7,639 nucleotides of DNA from an uncultured Prevotellaceae bacterium (GCA_945827465.1 CALZOH010000159.1:1-7639), one strand, 5' to 3'. Counted from the first letter of the stretch, positions 1 through 7,572 are shown. The notes: a model not told the origin generated them from the letters alone. Translations and numbers: made by a program.

Positions 1-46
1 AGATTCCTCTACGTCTCGTGGGCTCGGAGATGTGTATAAGAGACAG
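1..46 (+). other. Illumina Nextera adapter (sequencing artefact)
   Basis: This is synthetic library sequence, not genome. Bases 1-4 (AGAT) match the end of the P7 flow-cell oligo. Bases 5-12 (TCCTCTAC) are the reverse complement of GTAGAGGA, which I recall as Nextera i7 index N712. Bases 13-27 (GTCTCGTGGGCTCGG) are the read-2 transposase tail, and bases 28-46 (AGATGTGTATAAGAGACAG) are the exact 19-bp Tn5 mosaic end. True insert begins at 47. In the dnaN frame the adapter has a TAA at 37-39, which pushes gene callers to a false internal start for that gene. The segment should be trimmed and not read as a transposon end or promoter. Confidence 0.99.
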
Positions 47-396
47 TTATTGACCGAGCTTCATTCGTGAGTACGATGCGCCGCATTCTGGTAGTGGCAG
101 ACAAGGCAACATCATTGGTGAAGTTCACCTTCGACTTTAACAAGGTACACATTACAGCCGAGAACCTCAACTACTCATTGAGTGCAGAGGAAGAGTTGGT
201 ATGCCAATATGAAGGCATGAACATCAAGATCGGCTTCAAAGGTACAGACTTGCTCGATTTGATTAATAACTTGGACGGTCGTGAATTTACGCTCAAACTG
301 TCGGATGCGTCACGAGCCGGCCTGATACTTCCGGATGAACAACAAGCCAATACGGATCTGCTCATGCTGTTGATGCCTCTCCTCATTAACAACTAA
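47..396 (+). CDS. dnaN: DNA polymerase III beta subunit (sliding clamp), C-terminal fragment
   Basis: This is the 3' third of dnaN, truncated by the contig end. The clamp is a dimeric ring that tethers DNA polymerases and repair proteins to DNA. The open frame runs in from codon 49-51 (reads IDRASFVSTMRR...) for about 115 residues, against roughly 370 for a full clamp, so it covers the third clamp domain only. Family signatures are the IDR...RR start of domain III, the SAEEELVCQYEG stretch, GFKGTDLLDLI, the SRAGLILP motif and the C-terminal LLMLLMP, whose MP lies at the partner-binding pocket as in other clamps. The GTG at 67 and ATG at 76 are internal codons, not real starts, because the homology continues upstream to the adapter junction. 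The stop is followed 9 bp later by the exonuclease gene, suggesting co-transcription. Confidence 0.95.
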
Positions 397-405
397 GCCA
401 GGCAC

Positions 406-1188
406 ATGAAGATTCACCTTAAAAAACCTCTGATTGTATTCGATCTTGAGACGACAGGCATCAATGTCACACAAGATCGCATCATCGAAATCAGTTATAT
501 CAAGATTCATCCCAACGGCAATGAAGAGTCGAAGATGATGCGCATCAATCCGGAACGACATATTCCGGAGGCTACCACCAAGATACACGGCATCACCGAC
601 GACGATGTGAAGGATTGTCCGACCTTCAAAGAGGTGGCACAAGACTTGGCCAACACGTTTGAAGGATGCGACTTCGCCGGATACAACTCCAACCACTTCG
701 ACATTCCGATGCTGGTGGAAGAAATGTTGCGTGCCGGCATTGACTTCGACATCAGGAAAGCCAAGTTGATTGACGTTCAGAACATCTTTCACAAGATGGA
801 ACAGCGTACTTTATCGGCAGCATACAAGTTCTACTGCCATAAAGACCTTGTCAACGCCCATTCGTCGATGGCTGACACCTCGGCAACGTATGAAGTGCTG
901 AAGGCACAACTCGACCGTTACCCTGACACGCTGGCAAACAACGTGGATTTCTTGGCTGACTTCTCCAAAATGAACAACAACGTGGATCTGGCAGGACGAA
1001 TGATCTACAACGAACAAAAAGAAATTGTCTTCAACTTCGGCAAGTATAAGGGTAAATCGGTGTTGCAGACCCTGCACAACGACCCCGGATACTACGGATG
1101 GATTCTGCAAGGAGACTTTCCACGCGACACCAAGAATGTGTTGACCCGCATCAAGCTCAGCGAGGCCAACATTTTTAAATCAAAATAA
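406..1188 (+). CDS. DEDDh-family 3'-5' exonuclease (DnaQ/epsilon-like) with ExoX-like C-terminal domain
   Basis: The 260-aa protein has a complete DEDDh exonuclease domain at about residues 8-168. Motif ExoI is FDLETTG (D13, E15), ExoII is NHFDIPML (D99), and ExoIII has H152 and D157 in the AHSSMAD stretch. These acidic residues and the histidine bind two metals and hydrolyse DNA or RNA from the 3' end. After a linker (about 170-205), residues 206-250 (FNFGKYKGKS...YYGWIL) match the small C-terminal domain found in exodeoxyribonuclease X-like proteins. The family is usually annotated as DNA polymerase III epsilon subunit or exonuclease; true proofreading is not shown by sequence, since no PHP domain or proven polymerase contact is visible. 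The ATG at 406 lies 9 bp after dnaN, and no Shine-Dalgarno precedes it. The stop overlaps the coaBC ATG by one base (TAATG). The position next to the clamp gene supports a replication or repair role. Confidence 0.92.
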   Translation: MKIHLKKPLIVFDLETTGINVTQDRIIEISYIKIHPNGNEESKMMRINPERHIPEATTKIHGITDDDVKDCPTFKEVAQDLANTFEGCDFAGYNSNHFDIPMLVEEMLRAGIDFDIRKAKLIDVQNIFHKMEQRTLSAAYKFYCHKDLVNAHSSMADTSATYEVLKAQLDRYPDTLANNVDFLADFSKMNNNVDLAGRMIYNEQKEIVFNFGKYKGKSVLQTLHNDPGYYGWILQGDFPRDTKNVLTRIKLSEANIFKSK

Positions 1189-2402
1189 TGCCTTCACCCA
1201 TGAAACTGCAAGGAAAACATATTGTGTTGGGCATCACCGGAAGCATTGCAGCATATAAAGCCTGCTTGCTCATCCGTCTGTTGGTGAAAGAAGGTGCTGA
1301 AGTCCAGGTGGTGATTACCCCGTCGGGCAAGGAGTTTATCACTCCCCTCACCCTATCGACCCTCACCCGCAAGCCGGTCATCAGCGAGTTCTTTTCACAA
1401 CGCGATGGAACGTGGAACTCCCACGTAGACCTCGGTCTATGGGCTGACTTAATGGTGATTGCTCCGGCCACGGCCTCCACCATCGGCAAGATGGCCCACG
1501 GCATTGCCGACAATATGCTCATCACGACCTACCTTTCGATGAAGGCTCCCGTGATGGTGGCACCTGCCATGGACCTTGACATGTATGCCCATCCGGCTAC
1601 GCAACACAATATAGACATCCTCCGCTCTTACGGAAACATCATTGTTGAACCCGGCAGCGGCGAACTGGCCAGTCAATTGGTGGGAAAAGGACGCATGGAA
1701 GAGCCCGAGAACATTCTGCTCCACATCTGCGACGCCCTGAATCCACACGCCAACCGACTGCGGGGAAAGAAGGTACTCATCACAGCCGGTCCTACTTACG
1801 AGAAAATAGACCCGGTCAGATTCATTGGCAACTATTCGAGCGGCAAGATGGGCTATGCCATTGCCGAGACTTGTGCCTCAGAAGGGGCCGAAGTGACCTT
1901 GGTAAGTGGTCCGACCTCCCTGCAACCGCGTCATACAAGCATCCGCTGCATCAGAGTAGAGAGTGCCCAAGAAATGTACGAGGCCGCTACAGCACAGTTT
2001 GCCGATGCTGACATCACCATTTTGAGTGCTGCCGTAGCCGACTTCACCCCCGAAGAGGTGGCTGGCAAAAAGATCAAACGGGAGAAAGGCGCCCAAACAC
2101 TCACATTACAGCCCACCCACGACATTGCAGCCGAATTGGGACGCCGTAAACAAGAGGGACAACTGTTGGTGGGATTTGCCCTCGAGACCCATGACGAAGA
2201 AGCCAATGCACGGCACAAGCTTGAGAAGAAAAACCTCGACCTCATTGTGCTCAACTCCCTGCAGGATGCAGGGGCCGGCTTTATGCACGACACCAATAAA
2301 GTGACCCTGCTCACGGCTGAATCGGCCCAGTCCTTCCCCTTGAAGAGCAAAGAAGCCGTGGCAACAGACATCATTGACAAGATATGCGACATCTGCCTCT
2401 AA
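1188..2402 (+). CDS. coaBC: Bifunctional phosphopantothenoylcysteine decarboxylase / phosphopantothenate-cysteine ligase
   Basis: This cytosolic enzyme performs two consecutive steps of coenzyme A synthesis: joining 4'-phosphopantothenate to cysteine (CoaB, CTP-dependent) and FMN-dependent decarboxylation to 4'-phosphopantetheine (CoaC). The 404-aa length is normal for the fusion. CoaC fills about residues 8-185, with the flavin-site GITGSIAAYK (15-24), the catalytic histidine H79 in SHVDLGLWAD, PAMDLDMY (127-134) and the active-site flap GELASQLVGKGRM (158-170). CoaB fills about 190-404, with GPTYEKIDPVRFIGNYSSGKMG (N215 being the conserved Asn), AAVADFTPEEV (281-291), the KKIK lysines (294-297) and GFALETH (329-335). 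The ATG at 1188 gives MPSP before the homology; the in-frame ATG at 1200 (MKLQGKHIVLG) is an equally plausible start and matches the family's usual N-terminus better. Its end overlaps porD by 19 bp. Confidence 0.97.
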   Translation: MPSPMKLQGKHIVLGITGSIAAYKACLLIRLLVKEGAEVQVVITPSGKEFITPLTLSTLTRKPVISEFFSQRDGTWNSHVDLGLWADLMVIAPATASTIGKMAHGIADNMLITTYLSMKAPVMVAPAMDLDMYAHPATQHNIDILRSYGNIIVEPGSGELASQLVGKGRMEEPENILLHICDALNPHANRLRGKKVLITAGPTYEKIDPVRFIGNYSSGKMGYAIAETCASEGAEVTLVSGPTSLQPRHTSIRCIRVESAQEMYEAATAQFADADITILSAAVADFTPEEVAGKKIKREKGAQTLTLQPTHDIAAELGRRKQEGQLLVGFALETHDEEANARHKLEKKNLDLIVLNSLQDAGAGFMHDTNKVTLLTAESAQSFPLKSKEAVATDIIDKICDICL

Positions 2403-3292
2403 TCATCACCCTGCTCTGCCTCTGCGCCATTGCACCCCAGTCGGCGGCGCAAGAGCTGAATGCCACAGTGGAAATCAATACGAAGAAGGTGGAAGGAACC
2501 AGTCGTAACGTGTTTGACAACCTCAAAACTACCTTGACCCAGTTCATCAACGACCGACAGTGGACTCCGTACAAGTTCGATGCGAACGAGCGCATTAAGT
2601 GTACTTTCTCCATTATCGTCAATAAATACGACGAGTCAAGCGGCACCATGACCTGTGACGCCTACATTCAGAGTGTCAGACCGGTGTACAACTCCACCTA
2701 CACGACCACCGCACTGAGCATGCACGACGCCAACTTCAGCTTCGACTTCCGGGAATATGACCAACTTGAGTTCAGAGACGACCAAGTGGACAAGAATCTG
2801 ACGGCATTGATCGCCTATTATTCCTACCTCATCATTGGCATCAACCTCGACACCATGGCGCCGGAGGGTGGCACCGACGTGTTGCAAAAGGCACTCGACC
2901 TGGTCAACAACGCTCAGAACCTGAATACGAAGGGATGGAAAGCCATGGAAGACGACGGCAACCGCTACGCCATCATCAACGATTATCTGGACTCGAGCAT
3001 GAAACCCTTCCGCCAACTGCAATACGACTACCACCGGAAGGGCCTCGACCGCATGGCGGCCGATACCGACTTGGGAAGGGAGGCCATCACGGCTTCGCTC
3101 AACCTATTGGCCACGGCGCACTCTAACAAATACAGAAGCAAACTACCCCGCATCTTCACGGAATACAAGCGCGACGAACTCGTAAGCATCTATCAAGGAC
3201 AGCAAACCTCGGCTCAGAAAGAACCGATCTATGAAATCCTCTCCAAGATCAATGCTTCGCAATCGAGCTACTGGAAGAAACTACGACAATAA
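2384..3292 (+). CDS. porD: DUF4835 protein, type IX secretion system PorD
   Basis: This is a 302-aa secreted or envelope protein of the DUF4835 family, known as PorD and linked to type IX secretion and gliding in Bacteroidota. Residues 1-23 form a type I signal peptide: RH, a hydrophobic core LPLIITLLCLCAIA, and a likely cut near SAAQ before ELNATVEIN. There is no good lipobox, because the two cysteines sit in LLCLC within the core. Family-typical blocks are GTSRNVFDNLKTTLTQFINDRQW (about 38-60), YIQSVRPVYNSTYTT (94-108), NFSFDFREYDQLEF (117-130), AYYSYLIIGINLDTMAPEGG (144-163) and GWKAMEDDGNRYAIINDY (184-201). The exact biochemical role of PorD is unsettled, and a window-wide set of other por genes is not visible here. 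The start lies 19 bp inside coaBC in another frame, and the gene ends 6 bp before recN. The start choice is firm because the signal peptide begins at once. Confidence 0.9.
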   Translation: MRHLPLIITLLCLCAIAPQSAAQELNATVEINTKKVEGTSRNVFDNLKTTLTQFINDRQWTPYKFDANERIKCTFSIIVNKYDESSGTMTCDAYIQSVRPVYNSTYTTTALSMHDANFSFDFREYDQLEFRDDQVDKNLTALIAYYSYLIIGINLDTMAPEGGTDVLQKALDLVNNAQNLNTKGWKAMEDDGNRYAIINDYLDSSMKPFRQLQYDYHRKGLDRMAADTDLGREAITASLNLLATAHSNKYRSKLPRIFTEYKRDELVSIYQGQQTSAQKEPIYEILSKINASQSSYWKKLRQ

Positions 3293-3298
3293 CCCATC

Positions 3299-4978
3299 AT
3301 GCTGAAACGTCTACAGATTAAGAACTATGCCCTGATCGAGCAACTCGACCTGGAACTGACGCCCGGGTTCTCCATCATTACGGGTGAAACGGGAGCAGGA
3401 AAGAGCATCATACTCGGTGCACTGGGCATGATTCTCGGTCAAAGAGCCGATACCCGGTCGCTGAAGCAAGGAGCACGGCGCTGCGTGGTGGAAGCCACCT
3501 TCGACCTCGACTCGCTGGGCGTGAAACCTTTCTTTGACAGCAACGACTTGGACTACGACGAGCACGAGTGCATCATCCGCCGAGAACTGTCGGACAACGG
3601 AAAAAGTCGCGCCTTCATCAATGACACTCCGGTATCGCTCTCTACCCTGAAAGAACTGAGCGCTCACCTCATCGATATTCACTCGCAACACCAGAACCTA
3701 TTGCTCAATCAAGAGAACTTCTTGCTCTCGGTGGTGGATGCCATGGCCGACAACAGCGACAAGAAGCATCAATACCACGAATGCTACCAAGCCTATCGGA
3801 CGGCAGAAAGGCAACTCCAAGAGTTTCGGGAACGGGTGGAGCGTGAGCAACGCAACATGGACTTTCTGCAGTTTCAGGTGAACGAGCTGGACGAGCTTCA
3901 CCTGCAAGAAGGCGAACAGGTCTCCTTGGAAGAGGAGTCGGAAATTCTGAGCCACGCAGAAGGTATCAAGCAAGGTCTTTACGCCGCCGACCACCTGCTC
4001 TCGGCCGATGAAGCCGGTATTACGAGCCAACTCTACGAGTGCCAGCGATTGTTGCAGAACATCACCGACCACTTCAAGTCGGCGCAGAGCCTTTGCCAGC
4101 GCCTGGACAGCTGTGCCATCGAGGTGGAAGACATTGCCCAAGAGGTGAGCAGACAGTTGGAGGGCATCAACTTCGACCCGGAACGACAGGTGTACGTCGA
4201 CGACCGGCTTAATGCCATCTATGCCCTCGAGAAGAAACACCGGTGCTCCACCGATAGCGAGCTGCTCCAACTCTCGCAAAAGCTCCACGCCCAGTTGGAA
4301 GAACTCAACTGCAGCGACGAACAATTAGAAGAGATGCAGAAGCGATGCCAACTGCTGCAAACGCAGACCCTCAAAGCCGGCGAGGCCTTGACCGCTACCC
4401 GAAAGAAGGCGGCCCGGCGCATTGAAGCGGAGATGACTTCACGCCTGCAACAATTGGGCATGCCCCACGTCCACTTCAGTGTCAGGATGGAACCTTTGCA
4501 GCAGGCCGGTCCGCAAGGACTGGATCAGGTGGCCTTCTTCTTCAATGCCAACCGCAACCAGGCCCAACAAAACCTGGCCGACATTGCGTCGGGAGGCGAA
4601 ATGGCCCGTGTCATGCTCTCGCTCAAGGCCCTGCTCACCTCCAAAACCGCATTGCCTACCATTATCTTCGACGAAATCGACACGGGTGTTTCAGGTCACA
4701 TCGCCGAACAGATGGCTCTCATGATGAAAGCCATGAGTCACGACGGATGTCAGGTGGTCAGCATCACCCATCTGCCCCAGATTGCAGCCCTGGGCGACAC
4801 CCATTTCAAAGTGTATAAGGAAGATTCCGACGAGGGTACTGCCACCCACATCAGCCGTCTGAACCCTGACGAGCGCATCACGGAGATTGCCCACATGTTG
4901 AGCGGGGCCGTTCTGACCGAGGCCGCCATCAATAACGCCAAAGAATTACTCAAATCCAACCTATCCCATATATCATGA
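3299..4978 (+). CDS. recN: DNA repair ATPase RecN
   Basis: RecN is an SMC-like cytosolic ATPase that acts at double-strand breaks and helps bring DNA together for RecA-dependent repair. The 559-aa length agrees with the family (E. coli about 553). The N-terminus MLKRLQIKNYALIEQLDLEL is characteristic. Walker A is GETGAGKS (29-36), the region around DIHSQHQ (126-132) carries the Q-loop, the ABC signature is SGGEMAR (431-437), Walker B is IIFDEID (455-461, catalytic E459), and the switch histidine is H491 in THLPQIAA. Between the two halves lie charged heptad-like stretches (about 155-225 and 320-385) that fit the short RecN coiled coil. All ATPase motifs are intact, so the protein is probably functional. 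It starts 6 bp after porD, and its stop codon overlaps the next gene's ATG in an ATGA, implying translational coupling. No LexA-type box or separate promoter can be seen in the 6-bp gap. Confidence 0.97.
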   Translation: MLKRLQIKNYALIEQLDLELTPGFSIITGETGAGKSIILGALGMILGQRADTRSLKQGARRCVVEATFDLDSLGVKPFFDSNDLDYDEHECIIRRELSDNGKSRAFINDTPVSLSTLKELSAHLIDIHSQHQNLLLNQENFLLSVVDAMADNSDKKHQYHECYQAYRTAERQLQEFRERVEREQRNMDFLQFQVNELDELHLQEGEQVSLEEESEILSHAEGIKQGLYAADHLLSADEAGITSQLYECQRLLQNITDHFKSAQSLCQRLDSCAIEVEDIAQEVSRQLEGINFDPERQVYVDDRLNAIYALEKKHRCSTDSELLQLSQKLHAQLEELNCSDEQLEEMQKRCQLLQTQTLKAGEALTATRKKAARRIEAEMTSRLQQLGMPHVHFSVRMEPLQQAGPQGLDQVAFFFNANRNQAQQNLADIASGGEMARVMLSLKALLTSKTALPTIIFDEIDTGVSGHIAEQMALMMKAMSHDGCQVVSITHLPQIAALGDTHFKVYKEDSDEGTATHISRLNPDERITEIAHMLSGAVLTEAAINNAKELLKSNLSHIS

Positions 4979-6720
4979 ATCAGATTTATCCTTCTATACC
5001 TCCTCACTCACCTCATGCCACCCACCGTCGCAGCCTCGCTTCGCGCTGCCGAACCCTCTGCTGCCTCATGGCGTTGCTTCCCTCCCTGCTCATGGCCCAT
5101 ATCCCGGCCAAAGACAAGAACGGGAACAAAGCTATCTTCACCGTCACTACCTATGATAAGAGTGGCAAACAACTCTTCAGCGGTTATGGTTTCTTCTTGA
5201 ACGAAACCGGTATCGGCCTGGCGCCTTATTACTTCTTCGAGGGAGCATCGAAGGCCGAGGTTACTGACTACAAGGGAAAGAAGTGGGCCGTGCAACGTAT
5301 CCAGGGAGCCAGTGATATGTACGACATGATCAAGTTCACCACCACTTGCGAGAAGAGCGAGTCCTACCGCTTGGCCACCGAGCCTGCCACCGAGGGAAGC
5401 AAAGTCACCCGGTTTATCAGCGATGGTAAAGAGGGACTGACCACTATTCAGGCTGACGTAACGGCCAGCAAGAAGTATGACAACCTCACGTATTACACCC
5501 TGGCATCGAAGGCCGACAATGCTTCGACCGGCACTCCCGTGCTGAATGCAGCGGGTGAAGTGGTGGGCGTGATGCAACGCAGCTCGGAGAAGGAACTCAC
5601 CAAGTGCTTTGCAGCCGACATTGCCGTTGAGAAATACCTCACTACCTCAGCCATCTCGGCCGGTCTGGCTTCGCTGAACAATATTTACATCCCCAAACAG
5701 CTGCCTGCCGACACCTTGCAGGCCTCCAGTTACCTGTATCTGCTTTCTAAGAACTCGCAGGATACGCTGTCGTACCTGACGGCCATCAACGATTTCAAGG
5801 AGGCATTCCCCGACCTGTCGACGGCCTACGTGGAGCACGCCCTGTTTTGTGCAGCCGGGCAGAAATACGAAGAGGCCGAGAAGGAGTACGAAGAGGCTTT
5901 TAAGGCCGTGAAAGACCAGGCCGACGTGCATTACAACCTGAGTAAACTCATCTACAGGTTGAATATGTATACCAACTACGAAGTCTACAAGGACTGGAAG
6001 CTTGAGAAAGCGCTGGACGAAGCCAACAAGGCTTATGAGACGTCTCCCCTGCCCATCTATCAATTGCAGGTGGGCGACTGCCAGTATGCCCTCAAGCAAT
6101 ACGAGAATGCCTTCAACACCTATCAGGCCATCAACCAGACGTCGTTTGCCTCGGCCCAGACGCTCTACTATGCCTCGAAAGCCCGCGAGATGTGGGATAA
6201 CGACAGCACCACGGTGCTGGCCCTGCTCGACAGTGCCCTCGCCCGCTTCCCACAACCCTATCACAGCGATGCGGGCCCCTACATTCTGCACCGCGCCAAG
6301 ACCCTGTACAAATTTGGGCGATACCGCGACTCGGCCTTGGACTTCGACACCTACGAGAAGCTCATCGGTACCCGTAACCTCAATGACAACTTCTTCTACA
6401 TGAAGGAGCAGGCCGATCTGGCTGCAGGACTCTTCCCCTGGGCATTGGACGACATTGACAAAGCCCTGTCCATCCGTCCCAAGGAGTATCTTTACGTGGT
6501 CGAGAAGGCCGTCATTCAGTTGCGCGTAGGCAGTATCGACGAAGCCATCTATCAGGCCGAACAAGCTTTGAAGCTTAACCCTGAAGGCGCAGACGCCTAC
6601 AAGGTATTGGGCATTGCTTACGGGCAGAACGACAACAAGGAAGAATCATTAAAGTACCTGAAAAAGGCCAAGGAGTTGGGCGACCCGCAGGTAGACGAAT
6701 GGATTGAAAAACTTCAATAA
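4975..6720 (+). CDS. Secreted degenerate trypsin-like (pseudoprotease) domain protein with TPR repeats
   Basis: The 581-aa protein is exported. Residues 1-41 have a long basic n-region (RRSLASRCR), a hydrophobic core LCCLMALLPSLLMA and a likely cut near MA/HIP. Residues about 55-225 resemble a trypsin/HtrA-type serine protease: SGYGFFLNETGIG (69-81) looks like the GTGFF...G strand pair, YDMIKF (116-121) like the DLA strand with D117, and STGTPVLNAAGEVVGVM (184-200) like GNSGGPVLN..G.VIGI. The expected catalytic His is Y86 and the expected Ser is T185, so the triad is broken and the domain is probably non-catalytic. Residues about 284-572 hold a run of roughly six TPR-like helical pairs (clearest at 284-317, 361-390, 436-465, 472-505, 506-539 and 540-572), suited to protein binding in the periplasm. 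The ATG overlaps the recN stop (ATGA), and only 3 bp separate it from the next gene. The physiological role is unknown to me. Confidence 0.82.
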   Translation: MNQIYPSIPPHSPHATHRRSLASRCRTLCCLMALLPSLLMAHIPAKDKNGNKAIFTVTTYDKSGKQLFSGYGFFLNETGIGLAPYYFFEGASKAEVTDYKGKKWAVQRIQGASDMYDMIKFTTTCEKSESYRLATEPATEGSKVTRFISDGKEGLTTIQADVTASKKYDNLTYYTLASKADNASTGTPVLNAAGEVVGVMQRSSEKELTKCFAADIAVEKYLTTSAISAGLASLNNIYIPKQLPADTLQASSYLYLLSKNSQDTLSYLTAINDFKEAFPDLSTAYVEHALFCAAGQKYEEAEKEYEEAFKAVKDQADVHYNLSKLIYRLNMYTNYEVYKDWKLEKALDEANKAYETSPLPIYQLQVGDCQYALKQYENAFNTYQAINQTSFASAQTLYYASKAREMWDNDSTTVLALLDSALARFPQPYHSDAGPYILHRAKTLYKFGRYRDSALDFDTYEKLIGTRNLNDNFFYMKEQADLAAGLFPWALDDIDKALSIRPKEYLYVVEKAVIQLRVGSIDEAIYQAEQALKLNPEGADAYKVLGIAYGQNDNKEESLKYLKKAKELGDPQVDEWIEKLQ

Positions 6721-6723
6721 GCC

Positions 6724-7554
6724 ATGACGCACACACACCTTAAAATCATCGCCAGCCTGCTGCTCCTTCTCTTAGGATGCGCACCCTCGCTTCAGGCCAA
6801 GCTCATCAAGGTATTGGCCATCGGCAACAGTTTTTCGCAAGATGCCGTCGAAGAACACCTCTATCAGCTGGCCGCCGCTCAGGGCGACAGCCTCGTGATA
6901 GGCAACGCCTACATACCGGGATGCTCCATCGACCGCCATTGGAACAACGCCCAGAAGGGTACGCCCGACTATGCCTACCGAAAAATAGTGGGAGGGAAAC
7001 GCACCGAAAGAAAGCGGGTAGCCCTGGAAGAAATGATTCGCGATGAGGCCTGGGACATCATCACCCTGCAACAAGCCAGCCAATACTCGGGAATGGTCGA
7101 AACCTACGGCCACTTGGGCGACTTGCTCGATTACGTCAAGCATTGCGCCACGGGGAAGGACGTCAAGATAGCCTTCCACATGACCTGGGCCTATCAGCAT
7201 GACTCCAGCCACAAGGGCTTCAAACAATATGGCAACGACCAGCATCAGATGTATCGGGCCATCTGTCAGGCCGTGAAACAAGCGACAACGACCCACCACA
7301 TCCGGAAAATCATCCCTGCAGGCGTAACCATCCAATATGCCCGGGCTGCACTCAGCGACACCCTCACGCGCGACGGCTATCATCTGGCCATTCCCACCGG
7401 ACGTTATGCCGCGGCATGCACCTGGTGCAGGTGTCTGACGGGGAAGAAACTCCGTAAAAACACCTATCTCCCGGCCGGCATGACCGCAGAAACCGCCCGA
7501 ATCATACGTCTCGCAGCCGACGAAGCCGTATCCGACTCCAAAAAAATATTCTGA
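6724..7554 (+). CDS. DUF4886 family secreted SGNH/GDSL-like hydrolase
   Basis: This is a 276-aa exported protein of the DUF4886 family, which has an SGNH/GDSL-esterase-like fold and is common in Bacteroidales. Residues 1-25 are a signal sequence: LKIIASLLLLLLGCAPSLQA. Either a type I cut after LQA, or a lipoprotein cut before C19 (LLGC), is possible. The mature part opens with VLAIGNSFSQDAVEEHLYQLA (30-50), where S36 in GNSFS is the likely nucleophile. It continues with IGNAYIPGCS, WDIITLQQASQYSG (110-123), FHMTWAYQHDS (151-161) and PAGVTIQYAR (198-207), and ends with RDGYHL (216-221), supplying D217 and H220 of the expected catalytic triad. Substrates in this family may be acylated glycans, but nothing here fixes one. 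It follows the TPR gene by 3 bp and seems to be the last gene of the unit. All key residues appear present, and the length is complete. Confidence 0.85.
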   Translation: MTHTHLKIIASLLLLLLGCAPSLQAKLIKVLAIGNSFSQDAVEEHLYQLAAAQGDSLVIGNAYIPGCSIDRHWNNAQKGTPDYAYRKIVGGKRTERKRVALEEMIRDEAWDIITLQQASQYSGMVETYGHLGDLLDYVKHCATGKDVKIAFHMTWAYQHDSSHKGFKQYGNDQHQMYRAICQAVKQATTTHHIRKIIPAGVTIQYARAALSDTLTRDGYHLAIPTGRYAAACTWCRCLTGKKLRKNTYLPAGMTAETARIIRLAADEAVSDSKKIF

Positions 7555-7572
7555 TTCCCACTGTCCACCCTG

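Noticed and set aside
28..46. Tn5 mosaic end as evidence of a transposon insertion in dnaN
   Set aside because: It is joined to the Nextera read-2 tail, an index and P7 bases, which only occur in sequencing libraries.
67..396. GTG at 67 as the start of a complete 109-aa gene
   Set aside because: The reading frame and clamp homology continue upstream (IDRASFV) to the adapter junction; the gene is a truncated dnaN, and the apparent start is an artefact of a stop codon in the adapter.
3698..4324. Minus-strand ORF of 208 aa opposite recN
   Set aside because: It lies entirely within the well-supported recN coding region and shows no recognisable domain.
5023..5100. Tat (twin-arginine) signal on the TPR protein (RRSLAS)
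   Set aside because: There are two arginines before the hydrophobic core, but the surrounding residues do not match the consensus and no bound cofactor domain follows; an ordinary Sec signal explains it.
5647..6564. Long minus-strand ORF of 305 aa opposite the TPR region
   Set aside because: It is antisense to a clear TPR protein, has a low-complexity Val/Gly/Leu-rich translation and matches no family; it is a codon-bias shadow.
6724..6804. Firm lipoprotein assignment for the DUF4886 protein
   Set aside because: LLGC at residues 16-19 is a weak lipobox and a good type I site (LQA) follows at 25; both remain possible, so I did not call it a lipoprotein.
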